From assembly GCA_902496345.1 (NCBI GenBank), contig CABVAP010000039.1:1-16894 (forward strand): DNA of 16,894 bases, in the 5' to 3' direction. Origin of the DNA: an uncultured Eubacteriales bacterium (lineage in GTDB: Bacteria; Bacillota; Clostridia; Lachnospirales; CAG-274). Shown in pieces: positions 7,339 to 14,140 of the stretch (positions are counted from its first letter, which is position 1; each line of letters opens with the position of its first letter). Under the pieces are notes generated by a model that saw only the letters and a program-made list of their open reading frames with translations, did no database searches and was not told where the DNA came from. The position numbers were made by a program, and so were the translations under genes.

Positions 7339-7959
7339 ATGAAGATTTACAACGTAAACGACAAAGAGTTTGTAAAGTATGGTAAAGTCCTTAAAGGATA
7401 TGACTTAACTGACCTTGTCGAAACACTTTCAAAACTTCCAGCAACTGACGAAGTTGTTTATGAACCAACAGAAAAAAGCCTTGAAAAATTCAATGCTGTT
7501 TTTGCTGACAGATTTTTTGGACAGACAGAAGTTCAGATTGGTTTCTGTAACGGAAAAAACTATCTCTTAAACGCAGTTGAATATCATAGAAGCTCAGAAA
7601 TTAATATAGCTGCCGAAGATGCAATCCTCCTTGTGGGAAGTCAACAAGATATTAAAGAAAACAATGACGAATTTACTTATGACACTTCTCTCATCGAGGC
7701 TTTTTTAGTTCCTAAGGGAACTGCCGTTGAACTTTACGCAACCACACTTCATTATGCACCTTGTTCTGTCGGAGATACATATTTTAAAATGGCTGTTGTT
7801 CTCCCTAAATATACAAATTACCCTCTTGATAAAACTTTTGACAAAGGCGAAGAAAAACTTCTCGCTGCAAAAAACAAATTCTTAATTGCACACAAAGATG
7901 CAAAAATCGACGGTGCATTTAACGGGCTTATCGGGGAAAACGTTGACGTTAGGAAATAA
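7339..7959 (+). CDS. DUF4867 family protein
   Basis: The 206-residue protein resembles the DUF4867 family of Clostridia; its biochemical role is not established. It is soluble, with no signal peptide or membrane segment. The centre (about residues 80-170) alternates hydrophobic strands with conserved-looking stretches FLVPKGTAVELYATTLHYAP and FKMAVVLPKYT. This pattern suggests a cupin-like beta barrel; some DUF4867-type proteins are compared with ureidoglycolate lyase-like folds, which I cannot test. The ATG has AGAAAGGA 9 nt upstream. It sits between argGH and glnA, so a link to nitrogen metabolism is possible but rests only on position. The stop is followed by a short GAGTT/AACTC inverted repeat. 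Confidence 0.8.
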   Translation: MKIYNVNDKEFVKYGKVLKGYDLTDLVETLSKLPATDEVVYEPTEKSLEKFNAVFADRFFGQTEVQIGFCNGKNYLLNAVEYHRSSEINIAAEDAILLVGSQQDIKENNDEFTYDTSLIEAFLVPKGTAVELYATTLHYAPCSVGDTYFKMAVVLPKYTNYPLDKTFDKGEEKLLAAKNKFLIAHKDAKIDGAFNGLIGENVDVRK

Positions 7960-8011
7960 CTTGAGTTTTTAAACTCTGTATCAAACTTTTTGAAATTTTT
8001 TTAAAAAGTTA

Positions 8012-8040
8012 TTGACAAATCGAAAATTGTAATCTATAAT
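8012..8040 (+). promoter_or_regulatory. Consensus sigma-A promoter of glnA
   Basis: TTGACA (8012-8017) and TATAAT (8035-8040) are both perfect, with the optimal 17-bp spacer. Transcription should start near 8047, leaving a leader of about 100 nt. Such a strong promoter implies that control is exerted after initiation or by a repressor. An 8-bp stem AACTTTTT/AAAAAGTT lies directly upstream (7984-8010). Confidence 0.9.
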
Positions 8041-8047
8041 GGTGTCA

Positions 8048-8107
8048 TAACAAACGAGGGCGTTTCAATGACATTGTTGTTCATTGAGGCGCTTTTGTCA
8101 TTTTTAC
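8048..8107 (+). promoter_or_regulatory. Attenuator-like leader of glnA
   Basis: GCGTTTCAATGA (8060-8071) pairs with TCATTGAGGCGC (8081-8092) over 12 bp including two G·T pairs, then comes CTTTTGTCATTTTT, a T-rich but interrupted tail. Just upstream AAACG (8053-8057) can pair with CGTTT (8061-8065), and CAAT with ATTG (8066-8076). These two small hairpins would use the 5' arm of the large stem and so exclude it. This is the logic of an antitermination leader and fits the ANTAR gene downstream of glnA. The loops do not match the ANTAR hexaloop rule (A at 1, G at 4), so the ANTAR site itself is not proven. Confidence 0.6.
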
Positions 8108-8149
8108 ATAAAAATTCATATAATTTTATTTTGGAAGGAGAATTTTGAA

Positions 8150-9481
8150 ATGGCAAAGTATAGCAAAGAAGATATTATGAGAATTGTTGAAGAACAGGAC
8201 GTTAAATTTATTAGACTCCAGTTCACAGATGTTTTAGGTTCACTTAAAAATGTAGCTGTAACTGTATCTCAGTTACCAAAAATCTTGGAAGACGGTATGA
8301 TGTTTGACGGTTCTTCTATCGAAGGTTTTGCGAGAATCGAAGAATCTGATATGTACCTTAAACCAGACCTTGATACTTTCGTAATCTTCCCTTGGAGACC
8401 ACAGCACGGTAAAGTTGCTAGATTTATCTGTGACGTTTACACTCCACAAGGCGAACCTTTTGCAGGTGACCCAAGGTCTATCCTCAAAAGAACTATGAAA
8501 GAAGCAGAGGATATGGGTTATAGCTTTAACGTTGGTAATGAATGTGAATTCTTCTTATTCCATACTGACGAAAATGGCGTTCCTACAACTATTACAAATG
8601 ACGAAGCTGGTTACTTTGACCTTGCTCCTATAGATAACGGTGAAGATGCAAGACGTGAAATCTGTCTTACTCTTGAAGAAATGGGTTATGAAATCGAAGC
8701 ATCTCACCACGAAGTTGCTGCTGGTCAGCACGAAATTGACTTTAAATATGACAACGCTTTAACAACAGCTGATAATGTTATGACATTCAAACTTGTTGTT
8801 AAAACTATTGCTAAAAAATATGGTTTACACGCAACATTTATGCCAAAACCAATCTTTGGTATTAATGGTTCTGGTATGCACACAAATATGTCTTTATTCA
8901 AAGACGGAAAAAATGCTTTCTTTGATGAAAAAGCTCCTTTACAGCTTAGCAAAACAGCATACAGCTTCATCGCTGGTGTTCTTGACCACGTTGCTGGTAT
9001 CACAGCTGTAACAAACCCTCTTGTAAACTCTTACAAACGTCTTGTTCCTGGTTATGAAGCACCTTGCTACATTGCTTGGAGTGCATCAAACCGTACAGAT
9101 ATTATCAGAATCCCTGCATCAAGAGGTGCTGGTACAAGAGTTGAGCTTAGAAGCCCAGACCCATCAACAAACCCATACCTTTGTCTTGCACTCTGCCTTG
9201 CTGCTGGTCTTGACGGTATCAAAAAAGACCTTGCTGCTCCTGCAAGCGTTGATGAAAATATGTTTGCTATGACTCAGGCAGAAAGAGATGCAAAAGGTAT
9301 CAAAAACCTTCCAGGTAGCCTTAAAGAAGCTCTTGAAGTTATGGAAAAAGACGGTCTTGCTAAATCTGTTTTAGGTGACCACGCTTATAACGCTTTTGTA
9401 AGCTGTAAGAATATGGAATGGGATAGTTTCAGAACTTTCGTAAGTCAATGGGAAATTGACAGATATATTTGCCAATACTAA
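8150..9481 (+). CDS. glnA: Glutamine synthetase type I (GS-I-alpha)
   Basis: The 443-residue protein condenses glutamate and ammonia to glutamine using ATP, as a cytoplasmic dodecamer. Motifs in order: DGSSIEGFARIEESDMYLKP (from about residue 53), metal-binding NECEFFLF, SHHEVAAGQHEIDFKY, NGSGMHTNMS and RSPDPSTNPYLC. Arg62 in the first motif corresponds to the arginine that gives glutamine feedback inhibition in Bacillus GS-I-alpha. The adenylylation tyrosine of the GS-I-beta type is absent: the region reads GIKNLPGSLKEALEVM. Control is therefore expected by feedback and expression, not by adenylylation. The start at 8150 is chosen because GGAAGGAG lies 9 nt before it; an upstream in-frame ATG at 8084 lies in the leader stem without an RBS. 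An ANTAR regulator gene follows. Confidence 0.97.
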   Translation: MAKYSKEDIMRIVEEQDVKFIRLQFTDVLGSLKNVAVTVSQLPKILEDGMMFDGSSIEGFARIEESDMYLKPDLDTFVIFPWRPQHGKVARFICDVYTPQGEPFAGDPRSILKRTMKEAEDMGYSFNVGNECEFFLFHTDENGVPTTITNDEAGYFDLAPIDNGEDARREICLTLEEMGYEIEASHHEVAAGQHEIDFKYDNALTTADNVMTFKLVVKTIAKKYGLHATFMPKPIFGINGSGMHTNMSLFKDGKNAFFDEKAPLQLSKTAYSFIAGVLDHVAGITAVTNPLVNSYKRLVPGYEAPCYIAWSASNRTDIIRIPASRGAGTRVELRSPDPSTNPYLCLALCLAAGLDGIKKDLAAPASVDENMFAMTQAERDAKGIKNLPGSLKEALEVMEKDGLAKSVLGDHAYNAFVSCKNMEWDSFRTFVSQWEIDRYICQY

Positions 9482-9499
9482 TTTTAAAACCTTGGTATT

Positions 9500-9550
9500 T
9501 TGTTTCAGACCCTGTCGGATTTTATTCGGTGGGGTTTGAGGCAACTTTTT
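9500..9550 (+). terminator. Hairpin directly after glnA, probable terminator
   Basis: CAGACCCTGTCG (9506-9517) pairs with CGGTGGGGTTTG (9527-9538) with several G·T pairs, and the stem can extend outward to about 9500/9544. It is followed by CTTTTT. It lies 18 bp after the glnA stop. Confidence 0.6.
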
Positions 9551-9585
9551 AGGTCTTAAAGTGTTTTTGGCGTTCTTTTAAAATT

Positions 9586-9624
9586 TGAAACCTTTTTGCG
9601 ATTGTAGGAGGTTTCATTTTTTTT
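9586..9624 (+). terminator. Second terminator-like hairpin between glnA and the ANTAR gene
   Basis: TGAAACCT (9586-9593) pairs perfectly with AGGTTTCA (9609-9616), loop 15 nt, followed by eight T. It may be the second of two terminators after glnA, or an attenuator that limits read-through into the ANTAR gene 75 bp downstream. Confidence 0.65.
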
Positions 9625-9699
9625 CACTTTTTTTGGGTTTTTTAAATTTTGATTCTATAAAATTACTTACATATCCTAGTTTGCTTGGAGGTTTTCTTT

Positions 9700-10233
9700 A
9701 TGACTGATTATAATATTTTTATCGCTTTCGCCAACGAAAAAATCTCATATACCGTTGCAAAAATGCTTATTAGCGAGGGTATGAAACCTGCTGCTATCTG
9801 CACAAGCATTTCTGATTTAAGAAAGAAACTTAACTACTATCAAAACGGGATTATTATATCCGGCTACAAGTTTAAAGATGGCTCAATTATACAGCTTGTT
9901 GACGATGTTCCTGATAATTTTGGTATAGTTTTGATAGGAAACAAAACACAGATAGATTTATGCGAAGATGACAGAGTTTTTAAACTTGCTGTTCCTTTGC
10001 AAAAAATGGACCTTGTCTGTTCAGTTTCAATGATTTTAAATATGCAAAGCTCTAAAAAGGTCAACAACATTACCTTTAGAACAGATGAAGAACAAAAAAT
10101 ATTACAGCTTGCAAAGGAAACCCTTATCGATAGATATGGTATGACAGAAAGCCAAGCACACAGATATATGCAGAAAAAAAGTATGGACACAGGCACAAAA
10201 CTTATTGAAATTGCAAAAATGATTTTGAATTAA
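9700..10233 (+). CDS. ANTAR domain antitermination regulator with degenerate receiver (NitR/NasT-like)
   Basis: The 177-residue protein has an N-terminal receiver-like domain (about residues 3-113) and a C-terminal ANTAR RNA-binding domain (about 125-177, LAKETLIDRYGMTESQAHRY...SMDTGTKLIEIAKMIL). ANTAR proteins bind paired hairpins in nascent RNA and prevent termination. The receiver lacks the acidic pocket and phospho-acceptor Asp; the strand that normally carries it reads GIIISGYKF. Phosphorylation by a histidine kinase is therefore unlikely. A similar gene (nitR) lies beside glnA in Clostridium acetobutylicum and was proposed to control nitrogen metabolism; the same role, acting on the glnA leader, is inferred here. 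The start at ATG 9700 has GGAGG 10 nt upstream; a TTG at 9685 overlaps that site and is rejected. Confidence 0.9.
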   Translation: MTDYNIFIAFANEKISYTVAKMLISEGMKPAAICTSISDLRKKLNYYQNGIIISGYKFKDGSIIQLVDDVPDNFGIVLIGNKTQIDLCEDDRVFKLAVPLQKMDLVCSVSMILNMQSSKKVNNITFRTDEEQKILQLAKETLIDRYGMTESQAHRYMQKKSMDTGTKLIEIAKMILN

Positions 10234-10586
10234 AAAGAAACTGTTTTGTTCAACAAAAAAGTAATGGTTGCTTGGTTTTGTGAAAAATAAATTTTGTCGA
10301 TAATGACAATAAAAGTTCGCTTTACCTACAATCTTGAACTTTATTTTGTAAATTAAAATAAAACAAGATTAAATTAACAACGCATAATATGCCTAATTTT
10401 CAGTAATTACCGATAGTTTTTTTGATTTTGAAAATATATTTTTATAAAAAAATTACAATTTCTCTTGCTTTTATTAAAAAAACATAGTATCATTATATAA
10501 AGGGTATTTTTAATCTTGAATTTATATTATTATTGATATATAAAAAGTATAATTGTTTTATTTACTTGATAAGGGGGAATTGTATT
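10234..10586. other. AT-rich intergenic region before glgA
   Basis: No gene is seen. It contains a long imperfect hairpin at 10330-10370 (7-bp AATCTTG/CAAGATT arms, then 8-bp TTTATTTT/AAAATAAA arms, with a 3/1 internal loop) without a T-run. At 10283-10300 the minus strand matches the left end of the dispersed repeat at 17 of 18 bases. The glgA promoter lies near its end. Confidence 0.5.
10516..10553 (+). promoter_or_regulatory. Probable glgA promoter region
   Basis: TTGAAT (10516-10521), 17-bp spacer, TATAAA (10539-10544). A perfect TATAAT at 10548-10553 is also present but has no good -35 at the right distance. Which -10 is used cannot be decided by reading. Confidence 0.5.
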
Positions 10587-12014
10587 ATGCTTAAAGTTTT
10601 ATTTGTATCATCTGAAGTTTCGCCTTATGCAAAAAGTGGCGGTCTTGGTGATGTTGCTGGCTCTTTGCCTAAAGCCCTTAAAAATATGGGGGTTGACGTT
10701 AGAGTCGTTTTCCCTAAATATAAAACAATCAAGCCGGAATATACTGAGTCGGCTAAGTATGTTGGTTCATACAAAGTTAAACTTGACTGGAGAGAGCAAA
10801 GTGCTTCTGTTTATCAGCTTGATTCTGATGTGACCACTTATGTTATTGAAAACGATTATTATTTTTCAAATCGTGACGGATATTACGGATATGGTGATGA
10901 CGGCGAAAGATTTATTTTTTTCTCTAAAGCTGCCCTCGATATTCTTAATGTTATAGATTTTATACCCGATGTAATTCATTGTAATGACTGGCAAACTGGT
11001 CCTGTCTGTCTTTATGTCAAAGACTATTATAAGAGATTTCTTCCTCTCAAGGACGTTAAAACTCTTTATACAATCCATAACCTCCAGTATCAAGGTATTT
11101 GTGGAAAAGACATCTTAGGTCTTATGGGTCTTAATGACGGCTACTTTGCCTCTGATAAACTTGAATTTAATGGAATGATAAGCTTTATGAAAGCTGGTCT
11201 TGTTTATGCTGATGCTATAAACACAGTTAGTAGAACTTATGCCGATGAAATTCAAACAGGGCAATATGGTTATGGTCTTGACGGAATGCTACGTGCAAGG
11301 TCTGCTGATTTATCCGGTATCGTAAACGGAATTGATTATTCCCAAGATGACCCGGCAACAAATAAATCTATATATGCAAACTTTGACATAAACAATTTAG
11401 ACGGTAAAAAAGAAAATAAACGCCGACTTCAAGAAGATTTGGGACTTCCTGTTAAAGATGTTCCTCTCATCAGCGTTATTTCAAGACTTGTTGACCAAAA
11501 AGGTATTAACCTTATAGTTGACGCTATGGGTGAAATACTTTCAAAAGATATTCAGCTCGTTATATTGGGTACTGGTGAAGGTAGATATGAACACATCTTG
11601 CGAAATATCTCCGAACAACACCCAGATAAAATTTGTGCTAAAATAATGTTTGACAATAATCTTGCTAAAAAGATTTATGCTGCATCTGATATGTTCCTTA
11701 TGCCTTCGCTCTTTGAGCCTTGTGGCCTTGGTCAGATTTTCGCTATGAGCTATGGAACTGTTCCTGTTGTTAGGACAACAGGTGGTCTTGTTGATACTGT
11801 CACAGAATATGACTACGAAACAAAACAAGGTAACGGTTTCCGTTTTAATGACTATGTTCCTAGTGGAATGATGTGGGCTATCAACAATGCGATAAACGCA
11901 TATTACTCTGAAGACTGGAATACTATCGTTAAAAACGCTATGAATACAAAATTTAGCTGGGATAATTCAGCAAAAGATTATGTCGAACTTTACAACAAAA
12001 TTATTTCAAAATAA
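10587..12014 (+). CDS. glgA: Glycogen synthase (ADP-glucose type, GT5)
   Basis: The 475-residue enzyme transfers glucose from ADP-glucose to the non-reducing end of a growing alpha-1,4-glucan. The N-terminal GT5 catalytic domain carries KSGGL at residues 16-20 (ADP-glucose binding). The C-terminal GT-B half carries SRLVDQKG and the acceptor/nucleotide motifs PSLFEPCGLGQ and RTTGGLVDTV. Length matches bacterial GlgA (about 475-480). The ATG at 10587 has AAGGGGGA 7 nt upstream and gives the canonical start MLKVLFVSSE; the longer frame from 10533 has no RBS. Unlike many clostridial loci, no glgC, glgD, glgB or glgP is adjacent, so it appears to be transcribed alone up to the terminator at 12102-12157. 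Confidence 0.96.
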   Translation: MLKVLFVSSEVSPYAKSGGLGDVAGSLPKALKNMGVDVRVVFPKYKTIKPEYTESAKYVGSYKVKLDWREQSASVYQLDSDVTTYVIENDYYFSNRDGYYGYGDDGERFIFFSKAALDILNVIDFIPDVIHCNDWQTGPVCLYVKDYYKRFLPLKDVKTLYTIHNLQYQGICGKDILGLMGLNDGYFASDKLEFNGMISFMKAGLVYADAINTVSRTYADEIQTGQYGYGLDGMLRARSADLSGIVNGIDYSQDDPATNKSIYANFDINNLDGKKENKRRLQEDLGLPVKDVPLISVISRLVDQKGINLIVDAMGEILSKDIQLVILGTGEGRYEHILRNISEQHPDKICAKIMFDNNLAKKIYAASDMFLMPSLFEPCGLGQIFAMSYGTVPVVRTTGGLVDTVTEYDYETKQGNGFRFNDYVPSGMMWAINNAINAYYSEDWNTIVKNAMNTKFSWDNSAKDYVELYNKIISK

Positions 12015-12101
12015 TTTTATATTAAATTTGGTTATTAGGTAAAAATGTGTTTTACACTAACTATGCTTTTCATATTTTTTCCTTTTTATATAACATATAA
12101 G

Positions 12102-12157
12102 AAAACCCTCATTCATATATTTGAATTAACATTTCAGATATATGAGTGGGGGTTTTT
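12102..12157 (+). terminator. Long rho-independent terminator of glgA
   Basis: The 19-nt arm at 12102-12120 pairs over its whole length with 12138-12156 (two G·T pairs) around a 17-nt loop, and the 3' arm ends in TTTTT. The A-run at the 5' side also suits a terminator. The 3' arm overlaps the upstream end of the next reading frame: the ATG at 12142 and the G-run at 12148-12152 are both inside the stem. Confidence 0.85.
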
Positions 12158-12159
12158 GC

Positions 12160-13251
12160 TTGTTCCAAAAATCAGAAAACAACCAAAGGGTAAATATACT
12201 GAAAATAGCCTCTGTTTACACAGGGACAGTTTTAGGTGCAGGCTTTGCCTCTGGTAAAGAACTAATTAGCTTTTTTATAAACTATGGTGTGCTTGGTTTT
12301 TTTGGTATGCTTGTTTCTGGTTTCTTTTTTTCGATGATAGGTTATGGTGTTTTAAAAATTGTCTATGATAATAAAATTTCAAGCTATACAGAATTTTCAG
12401 CGTTTATATTGGGTAAAAAACTCGGTGCAATTTCTGAATGGATAAGTTGTGCCTTTTTATTGGTGCTATTTTCGGCTATGATTTCGGCAGGTGGTGAAAT
12501 GAGTAAGTCTGTTTTCGGTATAAGTAAGCTGAACAGTGAAATTATACTTAGTGTGCTATGTCTTATAACTTTTTTATTTGAGCTTAACGGATTTATAGAA
12601 ATAAATACTCTTCTTGCTCCCATACTTGTTATAGGTGGGATTTTGACTGGCATATACATATACGTAAACCCTGAAACCGTTACGTCTTTTTCGCTTTTGG
12701 AAATACCGACAAGCAAAATTACACCACACAATTTTATCTCGTCTGCGATAATTTATGTGTCGTACAACATAATAACTGCTGTAACCGTATTGGTTTCGTT
12801 AAACAAGCTGACAACTACTAAAAATGTCGCAAAGTATGGTGGCGTTTTGGGTGGTATATGTGTTTGCTTGCTCGGAATATCTATGTCTTTGCCACTTTTT
12901 TCAAACTTTAACAAAATACACTCCGACCAGATGCCTGTATTGACCCTTGTTTTGGATTATCAAATTTTGAAATATGTTTATGTAATAATTTTGTTGTCGG
13001 CAATATTTACAACGGCCCTTGCAAATGGTTTTTCACTTATAGAAAATTTTAATAGCAAAAATTCTAGTAAGTTACATAGACTTTTTACAAAAATTTTTCT
13101 GACCCTTTGGGGTATTTTTATGGCACAAATAAGCTTTTCTGATTTCATTGAAAAAATTTATCCGATATTTGGGTTATTTGGTATATTTGAGGTTGTTTTG
13201 ATAATTAAAAAGGCTTTTATAAAACCTGTTGGTTGGCGAAAGGGTCGCTAG
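12160..13251 (+). CDS. YkvI-like multi-spanning membrane protein (APC-type fold)
   Basis: About 363 residues with around ten hydrophobic segments, beginning with LKIASVYTGTVLGAGFASGKE. The GAGFASG motif near residues 26-32 is typical of the YkvI family, which is related to amino acid/sodium transporters of the LeuT/APC fold. No substrate is established for this family. The start is uncertain. The frame opens at an ATG at 12142, but that codon lies in the glgA terminator stem with no RBS. TTG at 12160 has GGGGG 7 nt upstream, similar to the glgA RBS. ATA/CTG at 12196/12199 after AAAGGG would align best with the usual family N-terminus. TTG 12160 is reported as a compromise. The gene converges with the next one, 78 bp away. 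Confidence 0.8.
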   Translation: MFQKSENNQRVNILKIASVYTGTVLGAGFASGKELISFFINYGVLGFFGMLVSGFFFSMIGYGVLKIVYDNKISSYTEFSAFILGKKLGAISEWISCAFLLVLFSAMISAGGEMSKSVFGISKLNSEIILSVLCLITFLFELNGFIEINTLLAPILVIGGILTGIYIYVNPETVTSFSLLEIPTSKITPHNFISSAIIYVSYNIITAVTVLVSLNKLTTTKNVAKYGGVLGGICVCLLGISMSLPLFSNFNKIHSDQMPVLTLVLDYQILKYVYVIILLSAIFTTALANGFSLIENFNSKNSSKLHRLFTKIFLTLWGIFMAQISFSDFIEKIYPIFGLFGIFEVVLIIKKAFIKPVGWRKGR

Positions 13252-13329
13252 TTTGGCAAAGTGTATTTAAAAAAAATTAAAGGGCTTTAAAAATTTGGGC
13301 GAAAGGATACCTGAAATTTTAGCAAAATT

Positions 13330-13833
13330 TTAAGAATTTTCGGGTGGATTTGCTACGTTTGAAACAAACCCACCTTTTTCACGCATAAAGCGTATAGTCT
13401 GTGCTGTCCCACTTCTTTTACGTTTACAATATGCTATACAATAGCTTGACCTATTTGCAAGTTCAAAATTTCTATCACGAAAGCAATCTTTATGGTATCT
13501 TTTTGAAAGCTCGATGACAGCATCGGCTTTATCACACAAATATTCAAGAATTTCTTTATCTTTGTTTTCTAAACGTTTTAGCATACCTGATTTTTTGAAC
13601 GGCAATATCATTATTAATTTTATGTCACTATACTTTTCTTTTAGATTTAATACTGCTAAACCGGCAAAGTTATCAAACCCTTTTGCTCCCCCTGATAAAA
13701 AATTTTTGTACCCTTTTGAAATTGCCCTTTCAATTTCAGAATAAACTTCGTTGGCTTCAGATTCATCGATTACCCTATGCCCTGTAAAACATACCGTTTC
13801 TTTTTCATCTGTTACAAAGTCCTCATTTAACAT
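13330..13833 (-). CDS. SLOG-family (YpsA/DUF1273-like) protein
   Basis: The 167-residue protein has the nucleotide-binding Rossmann-like pattern of the SLOG superfamily: CFTGHR at residues 15-20 and the glycine-rich loop LSGGAKGFDNFAG from about residue 46. The charged C-terminal half shows RDRNFELANRSSYCIAYC. Family knowledge: B. subtilis YpsA is a SLOG protein affecting cell division, and related domains (DprA, LOG) bind nucleotide-like ligands. The ligand here is unknown. The ATG has GAGGAGG 7 nt upstream on the minus strand. It is a single gene, transcribed divergently from DUF5711. It is shorter than typical YpsA (about 180). Confidence 0.8.
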   Translation of the reverse strand: MLNEDFVTDEKETVCFTGHRVIDESEANEVYSEIERAISKGYKNFLSGGAKGFDNFAGLAVLNLKEKYSDIKLIMILPFKKSGMLKRLENKDKEILEYLCDKADAVIELSKRYHKDCFRDRNFELANRSSYCIAYCKRKRSGTAQTIRFMREKGGFVSNVANPPENS

Positions 13834-13894
13834 ATAGTATCCTCCTCTTTATTCAAATAGTTTATATTTAAATCGTACTATCTATTATGAATTA

Positions 13895-13923
13895 AATGTA
13901 TCGTACTTTTTTGTTAAAGTCAA
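13895..13923 (-). promoter_or_regulatory. Probable promoter of the SLOG gene
   Basis: On the minus strand TTGACT (13923-13918), 17-bp spacer, TACATT (13900-13895). Two copies of ATCGTACT, at 13872-13879 and 13900-13907 on the plus strand, lie 28 bp apart around the -10/start region and could be an operator. Confidence 0.5.
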
Positions 13924-14039
13924 TAATACTATAGTAGCATATTTCTATCGATTTAAAGAGGTCGAAAAATGATACTATTAGAACGGTTGGTCTTGTGGGG
14001 TATTTTGCCTAAATAAATATTGTGACAATTAGAAATTTG

Positions 14040-14068
14040 TTGCAATAGATTTATATTTGTTTTATAAT
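14040..14068 (+). promoter_or_regulatory. Sigma-A promoter of the DUF5711-cvpA operon
   Basis: TTGCAA (14040-14045), 17-bp spacer, perfect TATAAT (14063-14068), about 70 nt before the start codon. Confidence 0.75.
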
Positions 14069-14140
14069 AAAAATGATGTTTACCTATTATTTAATATCAT
14101 ATAGAAATTTTTAAAACTACTGTACACAGGAGGTTTTTTT

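Noticed and set aside
8048..8100. Glutamine riboswitch in the glnA leader
   Set aside because: The leader is short with one dominant stem, and I could not recognise the conserved glnA-RNA motif core; an antitermination leader fits better.
8084..8149. Longer glnA start at 8084
   Set aside because: The ATG lies in the leader hairpin, lacks an RBS and adds 22 hydrophobic/basic residues absent from the family; ATG 8150 has GGAAGGAG at proper spacing.
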